From positions 1-64,000 of the forward strand of contig JBDVOJ010000129.1 of the NCBI GenBank assembly GCA_039969155.1: a DNA stretch of 64,000 bases. Direction: 5' to 3'. Both the position numbers and the translations under genes were made by a program. Below are positions 45,530 to 52,733 of the stretch, in pieces; the stretch's first letter is position 1; the number at the start of each line of letters is the position of its first letter. The notes beneath the pieces were generated by a model. It searched no databases, was not told the DNA's origin, and saw nothing but the letters and a program-made list of their open reading frames with translations. Source of the DNA: GCA-002733465 sp039969155. GTDB lineage: Bacteria > Pseudomonadota > Gammaproteobacteria > Enterobacterales > Kangiellaceae.

Positions 45530-46081
45530 TCAGTACCCTAACAGTAATTTTAATGCATCAAATAATTTGTCATTAATATCTTCTGACACTATCGGGCCTT
45601 GTTCCAAATTCAGATTTTGATAATAGCTTGGAACAGATAGGCTTGCTTTAACATCAGCAGAAAATCGCGGCAAAGAATCTAGCGCAAGCTCTAAAACACT
45701 TATGCCTCCGCGAGCTCCTGGCGATGTAGACAAAATCAGAGTCGGTTTATTTTGGTATACTTCCCGATTAACTCGTGAACACCAATCAAACAAATTCTTA
45801 TACGCTGCGGTAAAGTTACCATTGTGCTCCGCAAAAGCGATAATTAGCGCATCTGCTTGAGCTATTTTCTCTAGAAATACTTTAGCCTCAGATGGATGGC
45901 CGATTTTTTTCTCTCTATCTTCACTAAAAATGGGCATTTCAAAGTCATTTAGATCTAAAGTGTCCACAATAGCGCCTTCAACCAAACTTGCCGCATATCT
46001 CGCTAATGCTAAGTTGATTGATCGTGAGCTATTAGTAGCAGCAAAGGCTAGAATCTTAATGCTCTTATTGAGTTTAATCAT
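45530..46081 (-). CDS. NADPH-dependent FMN reductase
   Basis: The protein has 183 residues and is a flavodoxin-fold oxidoreductase that reduces FMN or quinones with NAD(P)H. The phosphate-binding loop is visible at ATNSSRSINL, the FMN-contact AEHNGNFTAAYKNLFDWCSR at mid-chain, and a LSTSPGARGGISVLE loop near the C-terminal third. It is the second gene of a SoxR-linked operon with the VOC protein, 22 bases after it, so it probably works against redox-cycling agents. Unusual: the ribosome binding site is a run of eight G just before the ATG. Confidence 0.92.
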   Translation of the reverse strand: MIKLNKSIKILAFAATNSSRSINLALARYAASLVEGAIVDTLDLNDFEMPIFSEDREKKIGHPSEAKVFLEKIAQADALIIAFAEHNGNFTAAYKNLFDWCSRVNREVYQNKPTLILSTSPGARGGISVLELALDSLPRFSADVKASLSVPSYYQNLNLEQGPIVSEDINDKLFDALKLLLGY

Positions 46082-46082
46082 G

Positions 46083-46090
46083 CCCCCCCC
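46083..46090 (-). repeat. G8 tract between Shine-Dalgarno and start of the FMN reductase
   Basis: On the coding strand AAGAAGGGGGGGGC comes directly before ATG. The G run is itself the ribosome binding site; its length sets the spacing, so slippage could tune translation. Confidence 0.6.
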
Positions 46091-46103
46091 TTCTTAACCG
46101 TTT

Positions 46104-46517
46104 TTAACTATTTCGCTGCTCAGGAATATCGCTTAAATACTCAACAAATTCGATTTCAAAGCCAGCAGGATCTTCAAAATAGACGTTCTTTCGATATTTA
46201 TTTTCTGCACCATCCTTAGAAATCTTAAAACCTGCCTGAATCAACCGTTCGATAGTCCCATCTATATCATTAGTGACATAAGCGAAATGAGCTAAGCCAA
46301 CCTGGTGTCCTGCGAGCTCGCGATTACTACCTTCACCATTATCACTGATCGCTATGTACTGGAAATCATCTCCAAAGTGTAACCACTTTCTCGGTTTTCC
46401 GTACCAATCGCCTTCTCCTTGCTCACGAATTTTCCAATGCGGAAACGCCGCTTGGTAAAAAGCTAACATCTTGTCAACGTCTTTAACCACTAAGTTAATG
46501 TGTTCTAAATAAATCAT
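46104..46517 (-). CDS. VOC-family (glyoxalase-like) protein
   Basis: The protein has 137 residues and is a single glyoxalase/bleomycin-resistance/dioxygenase domain built from two beta-alpha-beta-beta-beta units: MIYLEHINLVVKDVDKMLAFYQ with a candidate metal His (EHINL), then GLAHFAYVTNDIDG and ENKYRKNVYFEDPAGFEIEFVEY, where His and the final Glu sit as in metal-binding members. The substrate cannot be named. GGGAGATGA precedes the ATG. It is the first gene of the operon whose promoter is the SoxR site immediately upstream. Confidence 0.9.
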   Translation of the reverse strand: MIYLEHINLVVKDVDKMLAFYQAAFPHWKIREQGEGDWYGKPRKWLHFGDDFQYIAISDNGEGSNRELAGHQVGLAHFAYVTNDIDGTIERLIQAGFKISKDGAENKYRKNVYFEDPAGFEIEFVEYLSDIPEQRNS

Positions 46518-46557
46518 TTTTTCATCTCCCGTTGTTTGAACAATTACTAAGTTTCAA

Positions 46558-46588
46558 ATCCTAATACCTCAGGTTAGGTTGAGGTAAA
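46558..46588 (-). promoter_or_regulatory. SoxR-type promoter of the VOC/FMN-reductase operon
   Basis: On the minus strand TTTACC (-35) and TAGGAT (-10) are separated by 19 bases, the long spacer that MerR-family activators correct by bending. The spacer holds the operator, a near-palindrome TACCTCA-N8-TGAGGTA (46565-46586), very close to the known SoxR box. This places the SoxR gene, divergent and 40 bases away, as the activator. Confidence 0.85.
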
Positions 46589-46627
46589 GCAAAATTAGAA
46601 CTAAAATAGGTTGTATAAGGAGAAACT

Positions 46628-47092
46628 ATGAAAACTATAGAGTGGAGTGTCGGTCGAGTGGCAAGTCGATGTGGCGTGAAGATCAGCACGTTGCATTTCT
46701 ACGAGGAAAAAGGGCTGATTCAAAGTTGGCGCAACTCGGGTAATCAGCGGAGATACAAACCAGATGTGCTGCGTCGGGTTGCCATTATCAAAGCGGCGCA
46801 GAAAATGGGAATTAGTTTAGAGTCCATAAAAAGTGCTTTTGCAACATTGCCGAATAATCGAACACCTTCGGCTAAAGATTGGGAAAAGCTTTCTCTAGGA
46901 TGGCGAGACGAACTAAACGCGCGGATTAATTACCTTGAGCGATTAAGAGATTCTATAACAGGATGCATAGGCTGTGGTTGCTTATCCATGAAAAATTGTC
47001 CTATCTATAACATGGATGATAAGCTAGCCGTCGAAGGGAGTGGACCGATTATTTTAGAAAGAATGAATAATGTATCTGTAGAAAATAAGTGA
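46628..47092 (+). CDS. soxR: Redox-sensing MerR-family activator SoxR
   Basis: The protein has 154 residues. The N-terminal MerR winged helix (WSVGRVASRCGVKISTLHFYEEKGL...SGNQRRY) is followed by the dimer helix and the [2Fe-2S] cluster motif CIGCGCLSMKNC with Cys113, Cys116, Cys118 and Cys124, at the same spacing as E. coli SoxR (119, 122, 124, 130). It senses redox-cycling compounds and superoxide and activates promoters with 19-bp spacers. AAGGAG precedes the ATG. It is divergent from the VOC/FMN-reductase operon, whose promoter carries a SoxR box; no soxS is in the window, as in many non-enteric bacteria. Confidence 0.96.
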   Translation: MKTIEWSVGRVASRCGVKISTLHFYEEKGLIQSWRNSGNQRRYKPDVLRRVAIIKAAQKMGISLESIKSAFATLPNNRTPSAKDWEKLSLGWRDELNARINYLERLRDSITGCIGCGCLSMKNCPIYNMDDKLAVEGSGPIILERMNNVSVENK

Positions 47093-47334
47093 TAAAAATC
47101 ACAATAATGCCATTCCTAAGACTGGTCGGTTCAATTGTTATAAACTTAGGCTTTAGAATGCTTTATTGAGTGACATTAAAAAATCACCACGCTATGAACA
47201 AACTTAAAATCTTGTCAAAATAGAATGACACTCTACAATGTTAGTCAATGACATGATTGTATGTGCAGAGAACAATACTCGAAATTTCTAGCGATATCAG
47301 GTTTGATTTTGAAGTACTTTTCTCATTAGGCACT

Positions 47335-48069
47335 ATGAAGCAAGATAAAAACGTGAACAAACGGATAAGACCATTGGATAATAGTATTCTTAGACTAATT
47401 AATAGAAGTTCAAGGAGAGCATTGTTGGTCGGGCTCTGCCTATTATCAACAAACGCTTTTTCCGAAACCATCGAAGGACGTATTTCGTTAACCGGTAAGC
47501 ACGCCGATGAGGCGGAAATAAGCGATGTGATTGTCTATTTTGAACCAGAGAAAAAAGTTTTAGCTACCCCGCTTGACACTCCTTATCAGATAAAAATGAA
47601 AGGTAAAGCCTATCACCCTCGAGTATCTGCAATTCCATTGGGAAGCCAAATTCAAATATCAAACCATGATAGTATACTGCATAACGCATTTTCGCCATCT
47701 CGGTCTAACCCCTTTGATTTAGGCTTATATGGAAAGAGTGATGGTAAAATACATCAGTTTAAACATGCCGGAGTGGTGCGAATATTTTGTAACGTGCACT
47801 TTCGGATGGTGGCATACGTTTTAGTACTGGATACTCCATTTTATACCAGTGTCGATCATAGCGGTTATTTCTCATTAGCCAACTTACCTAGCGGTAAGGG
47901 AGTTATTACAATATGGCATGAGCGAGCGAAAAGAGTATTAAAAAAGGTAGAGTTGCCGCTAGTTAAAGATATACAAATAGAATTACCAATCACCAAGCGG
48001 CGCATCCCCGAGCACAAAAATAAATCCGGCAGAAGCTATAAGAAAAAACGTCGAAGTAGGAGATATTAG
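47335..48069 (+). CDS. Cupredoxin-like exported protein (methylamine-utilisation type)
   Basis: The protein has about 244 residues. An N-terminal basic stretch and hydrophobic segment (ALLVGLCLLSTNAFS) act as signal or anchor. Mid-chain contains a type 1 copper-like site: SNHDSILHNAF for a His ligand and VRIFCNVHFRMVAY giving Cys, His and Met as CxxHxxM, the pattern of small blue copper proteins and of proteins annotated as methylamine utilisation. The last ~50 residues are an intracellular-like Lys/Arg-rich tail. The ORF is open back to a TTG at 47257, but the ATG at 47335 has AGG six bases before it. It is the first gene of a three-gene operon; two bases separate it from the kinase gene. 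Confidence 0.8.
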   Translation: MKQDKNVNKRIRPLDNSILRLINRSSRRALLVGLCLLSTNAFSETIEGRISLTGKHADEAEISDVIVYFEPEKKVLATPLDTPYQIKMKGKAYHPRVSAIPLGSQIQISNHDSILHNAFSPSRSNPFDLGLYGKSDGKIHQFKHAGVVRIFCNVHFRMVAYVLVLDTPFYTSVDHSGYFSLANLPSGKGVITIWHERAKRVLKKVELPLVKDIQIELPITKRRIPEHKNKSGRSYKKKRRSRRY

Positions 48070-48071
48070 GA

Positions 48072-50726
48072 ATGAATAAAAAAGGATTTCGAATTTCATT
48101 AGGGACACGAGTGTTCCTAATGACCAGTCTATTACTTGTATTCGCCTTAGGTTCCATTGTTGCCACTACTTATAACGTGGGTGAGGAAGTCTCGGAGAAT
48201 AGTGTCAATGAATCCATCAATAATAGTTTGGCCTTACAAAATTATTTTCGGCAACTTAATGATCGAGAGTTACTCATTGTACTAGATGGCTTCGCAAGTG
48301 ACCCAAACTTTTCTGCTTACGTGGCGGAAGCCGTGGATACTCCCGAAGGTGAGGACAACGATTTAGCTTCAATCGAGGATTTATTATCCGATCGAAAAGA
48401 AGAGGCAGAGCTCGACTTCATTATTTTGTTAGATCCTGAAGGAAAAGTCATAATTCATACCAATAATCCAGCGCTTAGCGGACGTGACTATTCTAGTAAA
48501 CAGTTTATTGAACCCGTTATAGCAGAGCTGACAGAAGCGACGGGTATTTGGCTTGAAAATGAACAAATGTACCAAGTCGCGATTATGCCAATCTCTATTG
48601 ATTTTGAGCTAGTTGGGTTTGTAATTGCCGGATTAGCAATCGATAAGAACCTAGCCAATGAAATGAAGAAAGTAGGAGGCGCCGACACGCTTTTCTTGAT
48701 AGCCAAGAACGATCAATTAATGAACGTCGCAACGACTTTGGATGTTGCTCAGGCCGATCAAGTTTTATCAACATTGAAGGCACAACTTTTACCGAAGCTG
48801 AACTCTGGTGATTCAACCGATAAGTTAAAGATAGAATTAGATGACCAAACTTGGTCGGTACAAACTGTTCCGCTTTCGGAAAAAGAAAACCAACAGATAC
48901 CTTTATTTATTATTCTATCTTCAGAAAGCAAGTACATGGAAGGGTACGATAAGATTTTTAAGATCACTTTGATCGCCGCCATCTTGGCAATTGCAATCTC
49001 CATTATCATGTCGGTGTTTTTAACCTCAAGTATACTGACGCCTTTAAGAAAGCTTGCTCTCGCTACTAAGTCGGCAGCGAAGGGAGTCTATATGGAGCGC
49101 GTTGGATTATCTGGAAAAGATGAATTGGCGATGTTATCAAATTCTATCGATAGTTTGTTAAGTGATCTACGTGACAAACAAGACATGCAAGATTATATCA
49201 CTAAGCTTTCGAAAATTTTACCTGAAGAAAAGACCAACGCACCAAAAGTCGATGCTAATCAAAAATTACCGGTAACGAGTGACGAGTATTTAATATTGGC
49301 TATAGACGTTAACGGAATGATTTCTTTAGATACTCAACCCAAAGAAGCTTTGAATGATTTGCAGATAATGAACGATATTATCGTAGCTCAAATTGAAAAT
49401 TTGAATGGCATATTGGTACGCTTGGGTAATGGCCTTTTCGTAGCAGCATTTTCTATAAAACAAGCTCAAAATAGTGTGTTGAGTATTTATTCTGCGGCTG
49501 GTGCAATTGACAAAAGTTTTATCGAACAGAAGATTAGTAGTGAGTCCACTGGAGCTAAATATAGCCTTTCAAAAGGATTATGTTATGTCGGAAACATAGT
49601 CTCCAATTACTCTTGGCAGCGCGTTATATTCGGAAAACCAATAAAACAAGCAACTCGATTATTAGAAGAAGCAAAAATTAATAGAATATTGGCCACTAAC
49701 GATATCTATAAGATGATTAAACAACCCTTAATTGAAGAAGGCATTTCAATTAAGGGAGTTAAAGGTCGCATATCGGGAAAGACCTTATGCAGTTTAGATT
49801 TGAAAGCCGCGCATGATTATGTGAATCCTTTAACGCCCGAACAAACTCAAATGCGCCAAACTATGTTTACTCGACAGCCAAAGCTTCAATCGTCATTTGA
49901 GTTGACCTCTGGAAGTGTATTCGCAGAACGTTACGAAATAGTTTCATCCCTCGGAAAAGGCAGCATGGGGCTGGTCTTCAAAGCCATCGATCGCGAACTC
50001 AGCGAAGCGGTCGCGATTAAGATTTTAAGAAAGGAAATCGCAGAGGATAAAGAACACTTAGAACGGCTACGAAGTGAAATAAAACTCGCTAGGCGGGTAA
50101 CTCACCCCAATATCTTGCGTACGTATGACCTTGGCAAAGTGGATGATACGCCTTTCCTCTCGATGGAGTATGTTCGAGGAATGACCCTTAGATATCTTAT
50201 AGACAACTCCGGGAAACTCCCCTATTCAGCAGCATTAAGAGTTACTCGACAGCTATGCGACGGCATTGATAGCGTGCACCAATTAGGCATACTTCACCGA
50301 GATATTAAAGCTGAAAATGTGATTCTCGAGCCAAGCGGTAACCTTAAGTTAATGGATTTTGGCATAGCGCGAACCATCAAGAAATCAGAGATAGATAGCC
50401 TGGATGAAGGAATGTTCATCGGTACACCTAGCTATGCTTCACCGGAACAAGTACAGGGTGCAGAGTTAGGTCCAGCCTCTGATATCTATTCACTGGGTAT
50501 TTTGATGACTGAAATATTTACTGGATGTTTACCAATTACCGGGGATAGCGTCAGAGATATTTGTTTAGCCCATGTGACCAAGGCCCCGACCAAACCGTCG
50601 GAATTCTGGCCCGACATTCCGGAAGAACTAGAGAAAATAATACTAAGATGTTTGCAAAAGAAGCCGAGTGATCGATATTTAAGTATTGAACTATTAGTTA
50701 AAGACTTTGAGGGATTACAAGCATGA
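48072..50726 (+). CDS. Receptor Ser/Thr kinase: Cache, HAMP, cyclase-like and kinase domains
   Basis: The protein has 884 residues. Transmembrane helices at ~13-35 and ~295-318 flank a periplasmic double-Cache-type domain (LDFIILLDPEGKVIIHTNNPALSGRDY). A HAMP linker follows (~318-372), then a region ~395-560 that resembles a degenerate class III adenylate/guanylate cyclase (LAIDVNGMISL, FVAAFSIKQA, VIFGKPIKQATRLLEEA), and a Hanks kinase at ~618-884: GKGSMGLVFKA loop, Lys in AIKILR, HRDIKAEN (742-749), DFGIAR (762-767) and GTPSYASPEQ. All kinase motifs are intact. A Cache sensor joined to a Ser/Thr kinase is uncommon. The stop overlaps the next start (ATGA). It probably reads a periplasmic ligand, perhaps linked to the copper protein upstream. 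Confidence 0.9.
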   Translation: MNKKGFRISLGTRVFLMTSLLLVFALGSIVATTYNVGEEVSENSVNESINNSLALQNYFRQLNDRELLIVLDGFASDPNFSAYVAEAVDTPEGEDNDLASIEDLLSDRKEEAELDFIILLDPEGKVIIHTNNPALSGRDYSSKQFIEPVIAELTEATGIWLENEQMYQVAIMPISIDFELVGFVIAGLAIDKNLANEMKKVGGADTLFLIAKNDQLMNVATTLDVAQADQVLSTLKAQLLPKLNSGDSTDKLKIELDDQTWSVQTVPLSEKENQQIPLFIILSSESKYMEGYDKIFKITLIAAILAIAISIIMSVFLTSSILTPLRKLALATKSAAKGVYMERVGLSGKDELAMLSNSIDSLLSDLRDKQDMQDYITKLSKILPEEKTNAPKVDANQKLPVTSDEYLILAIDVNGMISLDTQPKEALNDLQIMNDIIVAQIENLNGILVRLGNGLFVAAFSIKQAQNSVLSIYSAAGAIDKSFIEQKISSESTGAKYSLSKGLCYVGNIVSNYSWQRVIFGKPIKQATRLLEEAKINRILATNDIYKMIKQPLIEEGISIKGVKGRISGKTLCSLDLKAAHDYVNPLTPEQTQMRQTMFTRQPKLQSSFELTSGSVFAERYEIVSSLGKGSMGLVFKAIDRELSEAVAIKILRKEIAEDKEHLERLRSEIKLARRVTHPNILRTYDLGKVDDTPFLSMEYVRGMTLRYLIDNSGKLPYSAALRVTRQLCDGIDSVHQLGILHRDIKAENVILEPSGNLKLMDFGIARTIKKSEIDSLDEGMFIGTPSYASPEQVQGAELGPASDIYSLGILMTEIFTGCLPITGDSVRDICLAHVTKAPTKPSEFWPDIPEELEKIILRCLQKKPSDRYLSIELLVKDFEGLQA

Positions 50727-51772
50727 TTAAATTAATAGGATACATATTTGTTGCACTGATGATGTGTAGTTCACCAGGCTTACTTGCTGAGTTTGAAGAC
50801 CAAACCATTGGTGAGCTGAGTGGAGAAGTCCTGCTTCTTTCAGAAGACACTTCCGGGCTGCCTAATGGCCGAGAAGACTTAACGCGAAGCCGGTTATTTT
50901 TGTGGTTAGAATTGGAAGCGCCTATCAATGAAAGTTTTTCTTTTGGAGTATCAGTTTATGGAAACTTAGGTACTGACAAAGAAGAGGACAACCGAAGGAA
51001 TTTAGATAATTCGCCTTCCAATACCACTGAATTTGATCAAGTTTATCTCGACTGGAATTTTTCAGAAGAAGGTTTCCTAAGAATGGGAAAACAGTATATT
51101 CCTACAAGGTTATCAAGCATGTTTTGGGATAAAGACATTAGTTCGGTCGGCCTAAGTATAAGTCAAGATTGGCTAGATGATCAGGAAAACGAATACCAAC
51201 TTAGCGCGGGAAGTTACACTGTGGAGCATCTGTTTAGCGAGGAGACTAAGTTATCGTTCGCAGACTTCCATTTTACAGTTCCCGTTGCTGATATATTTTT
51301 ATCTTCGGGCCTGACATTAATGCATGTAACCGATACTGAATTTCTTTTACAAGACAATGTACAACGAACCAATACCCCTGAAGCACTACAAGAAGGATTC
51401 GAAATAGCCTCAGTCGACTTATCACTTAATTTTTCAATATTAGGACAATCCGTTACCACCGGTGTTGAAGCATCTAAGAATTTCGCTATCGATGAAGCTA
51501 ATCAGGCCTATCGAGTTAATCTAATTGTTGGTGATAATGCGGTCGAAGGCGGCTGGCAATTTAATTTACATTACCAAGACATCGAACGAGATGCATCGGT
51601 AGCCGCCTATGTGGATGACGATTGGTGGTTTGCTACATGGATGAACGGATATCGTCTCTCTACATCCTATGGAATCACCGAGGATACCTTTGTGCAACTC
51701 AGCTACTTTGATGAAAAATTGCAAATAAACAATACCAAAAGAATCTTTTTGGAACTACGCTCTTTTTTCTAA
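50723..51772 (+). CDS. Outer-membrane beta-barrel protein, porin-like
   Basis: The protein has 349 residues with a signal peptide ending ...SPGLLAEFE. The mature part alternates polar and hydrophobic residues in amphipathic strands and ends in aromatic LELRSFF, the usual C-terminal phenylalanine of Gram-negative outer-membrane proteins. Strand runs such as FSFGVSVYGNLG, YLDWNFSEEGFLRMGKQY and WQFNLHYQDIE are visible. No substrate is evident; it is not a TonB receptor (no plug domain). Translation is coupled to the kinase through an ATGA overlap. It is the last gene of the copper-kinase-barrel operon. Confidence 0.85.
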   Translation: MIKLIGYIFVALMMCSSPGLLAEFEDQTIGELSGEVLLLSEDTSGLPNGREDLTRSRLFLWLELEAPINESFSFGVSVYGNLGTDKEEDNRRNLDNSPSNTTEFDQVYLDWNFSEEGFLRMGKQYIPTRLSSMFWDKDISSVGLSISQDWLDDQENEYQLSAGSYTVEHLFSEETKLSFADFHFTVPVADIFLSSGLTLMHVTDTEFLLQDNVQRTNTPEALQEGFEIASVDLSLNFSILGQSVTTGVEASKNFAIDEANQAYRVNLIVGDNAVEGGWQFNLHYQDIERDASVAAYVDDDWWFATWMNGYRLSTSYGITEDTFVQLSYFDEKLQINNTKRIFLELRSFF

Positions 51773-51796
51773 GAACTATCAGGCTATCAGTAACTT

Positions 51797-51820
51797 GCGA
51801 CCGCTTAAATACGTGGTCGC
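51797..51820. terminator. Hairpin between convergent genes
   Basis: GCGACCGC pairs with GTGGTCGC (one G-U) around an eight-base loop, overlapping the stop of the minus-strand gene. There is no T run, so it is at best a weak bidirectional terminator or RNA-protecting structure. Confidence 0.45.
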
Positions 51821-52506
51821 TCAAGACGTTTTATTTCTTGCATAAGCGAAAAGTAATCACTAGCAACTCGCTTTTTCTTACGTTCTGCACTGCGATGATT
51901 TCTTTTACTCTTCTTTCCACAGCTTAGTTCTCCAGAAGCAGAACGGCAGGTCTTTTCCAACTTTTCTAACTCTTTTGAAGCTGACTGATATACATTGATA
52001 ATGTCGTCCGCAACTTCTTTATAGTAAAGCTTGAGTGTTTCTTGAGAAATTGACACTTCGCAGGAGCTACTCAATAATGATTTATTGGATCGCGAATAGT
52101 TCCTCGCATAGTTTCTCGATGAGGTCATAGAGCGACGTGATTTTATCGAGCGTTCATGAGAGTCCCAAGCAGAATGTAACCTCCGCAATGCGTTTAAAAC
52201 ACGGTATTTGATGCTTTGGCTATAGACTTTATTTCTTTCGCCACAAATACAACCAGTTTCAGTGCATCGAGCGGTTTCTACAGAATAAAGTGGTTTATCA
52301 AACCACGAAGAATGAATACCAGAAACTTGAGCCTTCTTCTTAGATTCAATCTTTCTTTCTACTCCCGACTCGCAGGGCTCTTGTTGGAAGGTGATTTTAC
52401 CTTCTGAAGTTGTGCATTGGAATATTTCTGCTGTAGCCTTATTTGAGATGCTGAAAACTATTAGTATTATTACCAACCGAACTACCATGACCAACGCCTT
52501 ACTCAT
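51805..52506 (-). CDS. Exported DUF4124-domain protein
   Basis: The protein has 233 residues with a signal peptide (ending near ...NKATA-EIF). The short DUF4124 domain (EIFQCTTSEGKITFQQEPCESG, residues ~27-48) follows; it contains the usual Trp/Phe-Cys and Pro-Cys pair. The long remainder is helical and rich in Ser, Arg and Lys with further Cys pairs, able to form a coiled structure. DUF4124 proteins are exported and of unknown function. It lies alone on the minus strand, convergent with the porin-like gene. Confidence 0.75.
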   Translation of the reverse strand: MSKALVMVVRLVIILIVFSISNKATAEIFQCTTSEGKITFQQEPCESGVERKIESKKKAQVSGIHSSWFDKPLYSVETARCTETGCICGERNKVYSQSIKYRVLNALRRLHSAWDSHERSIKSRRSMTSSRNYARNYSRSNKSLLSSSCEVSISQETLKLYYKEVADDIINVYQSASKELEKLEKTCRSASGELSCGKKSKRNHRSAERKKKRVASDYFSLMQEIKRLERPRI

Positions 52507-52668
52507 ACAACCTATTAAGAATGACTCTTATCTGCAATAAGAATAGCATTAATCGACCAAAAAACGAATCATCAGTTCGTGTAGATTTGCATGCCTATTT
52601 ACTTTCTGTTCACAAGGACCACAGTCTTCCGTTTTGTCAAGGGTTTGCTACTACACAATAATCTAATT

Positions 52669-52702
52669 ACTAGATACTAGATACTAGATACTAGATACTA
52701 GA
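52669..52702. repeat. 7-bp tandem repeat, about five copies
   Basis: ACTAGAT is repeated four times perfectly plus a fifth partial copy (ACTAGA). It lies in the intergenic gap just after the stop of the sensor-kinase gene (minus). No function is evident; it is a hypervariable-locus candidate. Confidence 0.85.
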
Positions 52703-52733
52703 GATAATGACCCTTTTTACACTATTAGTGAGC

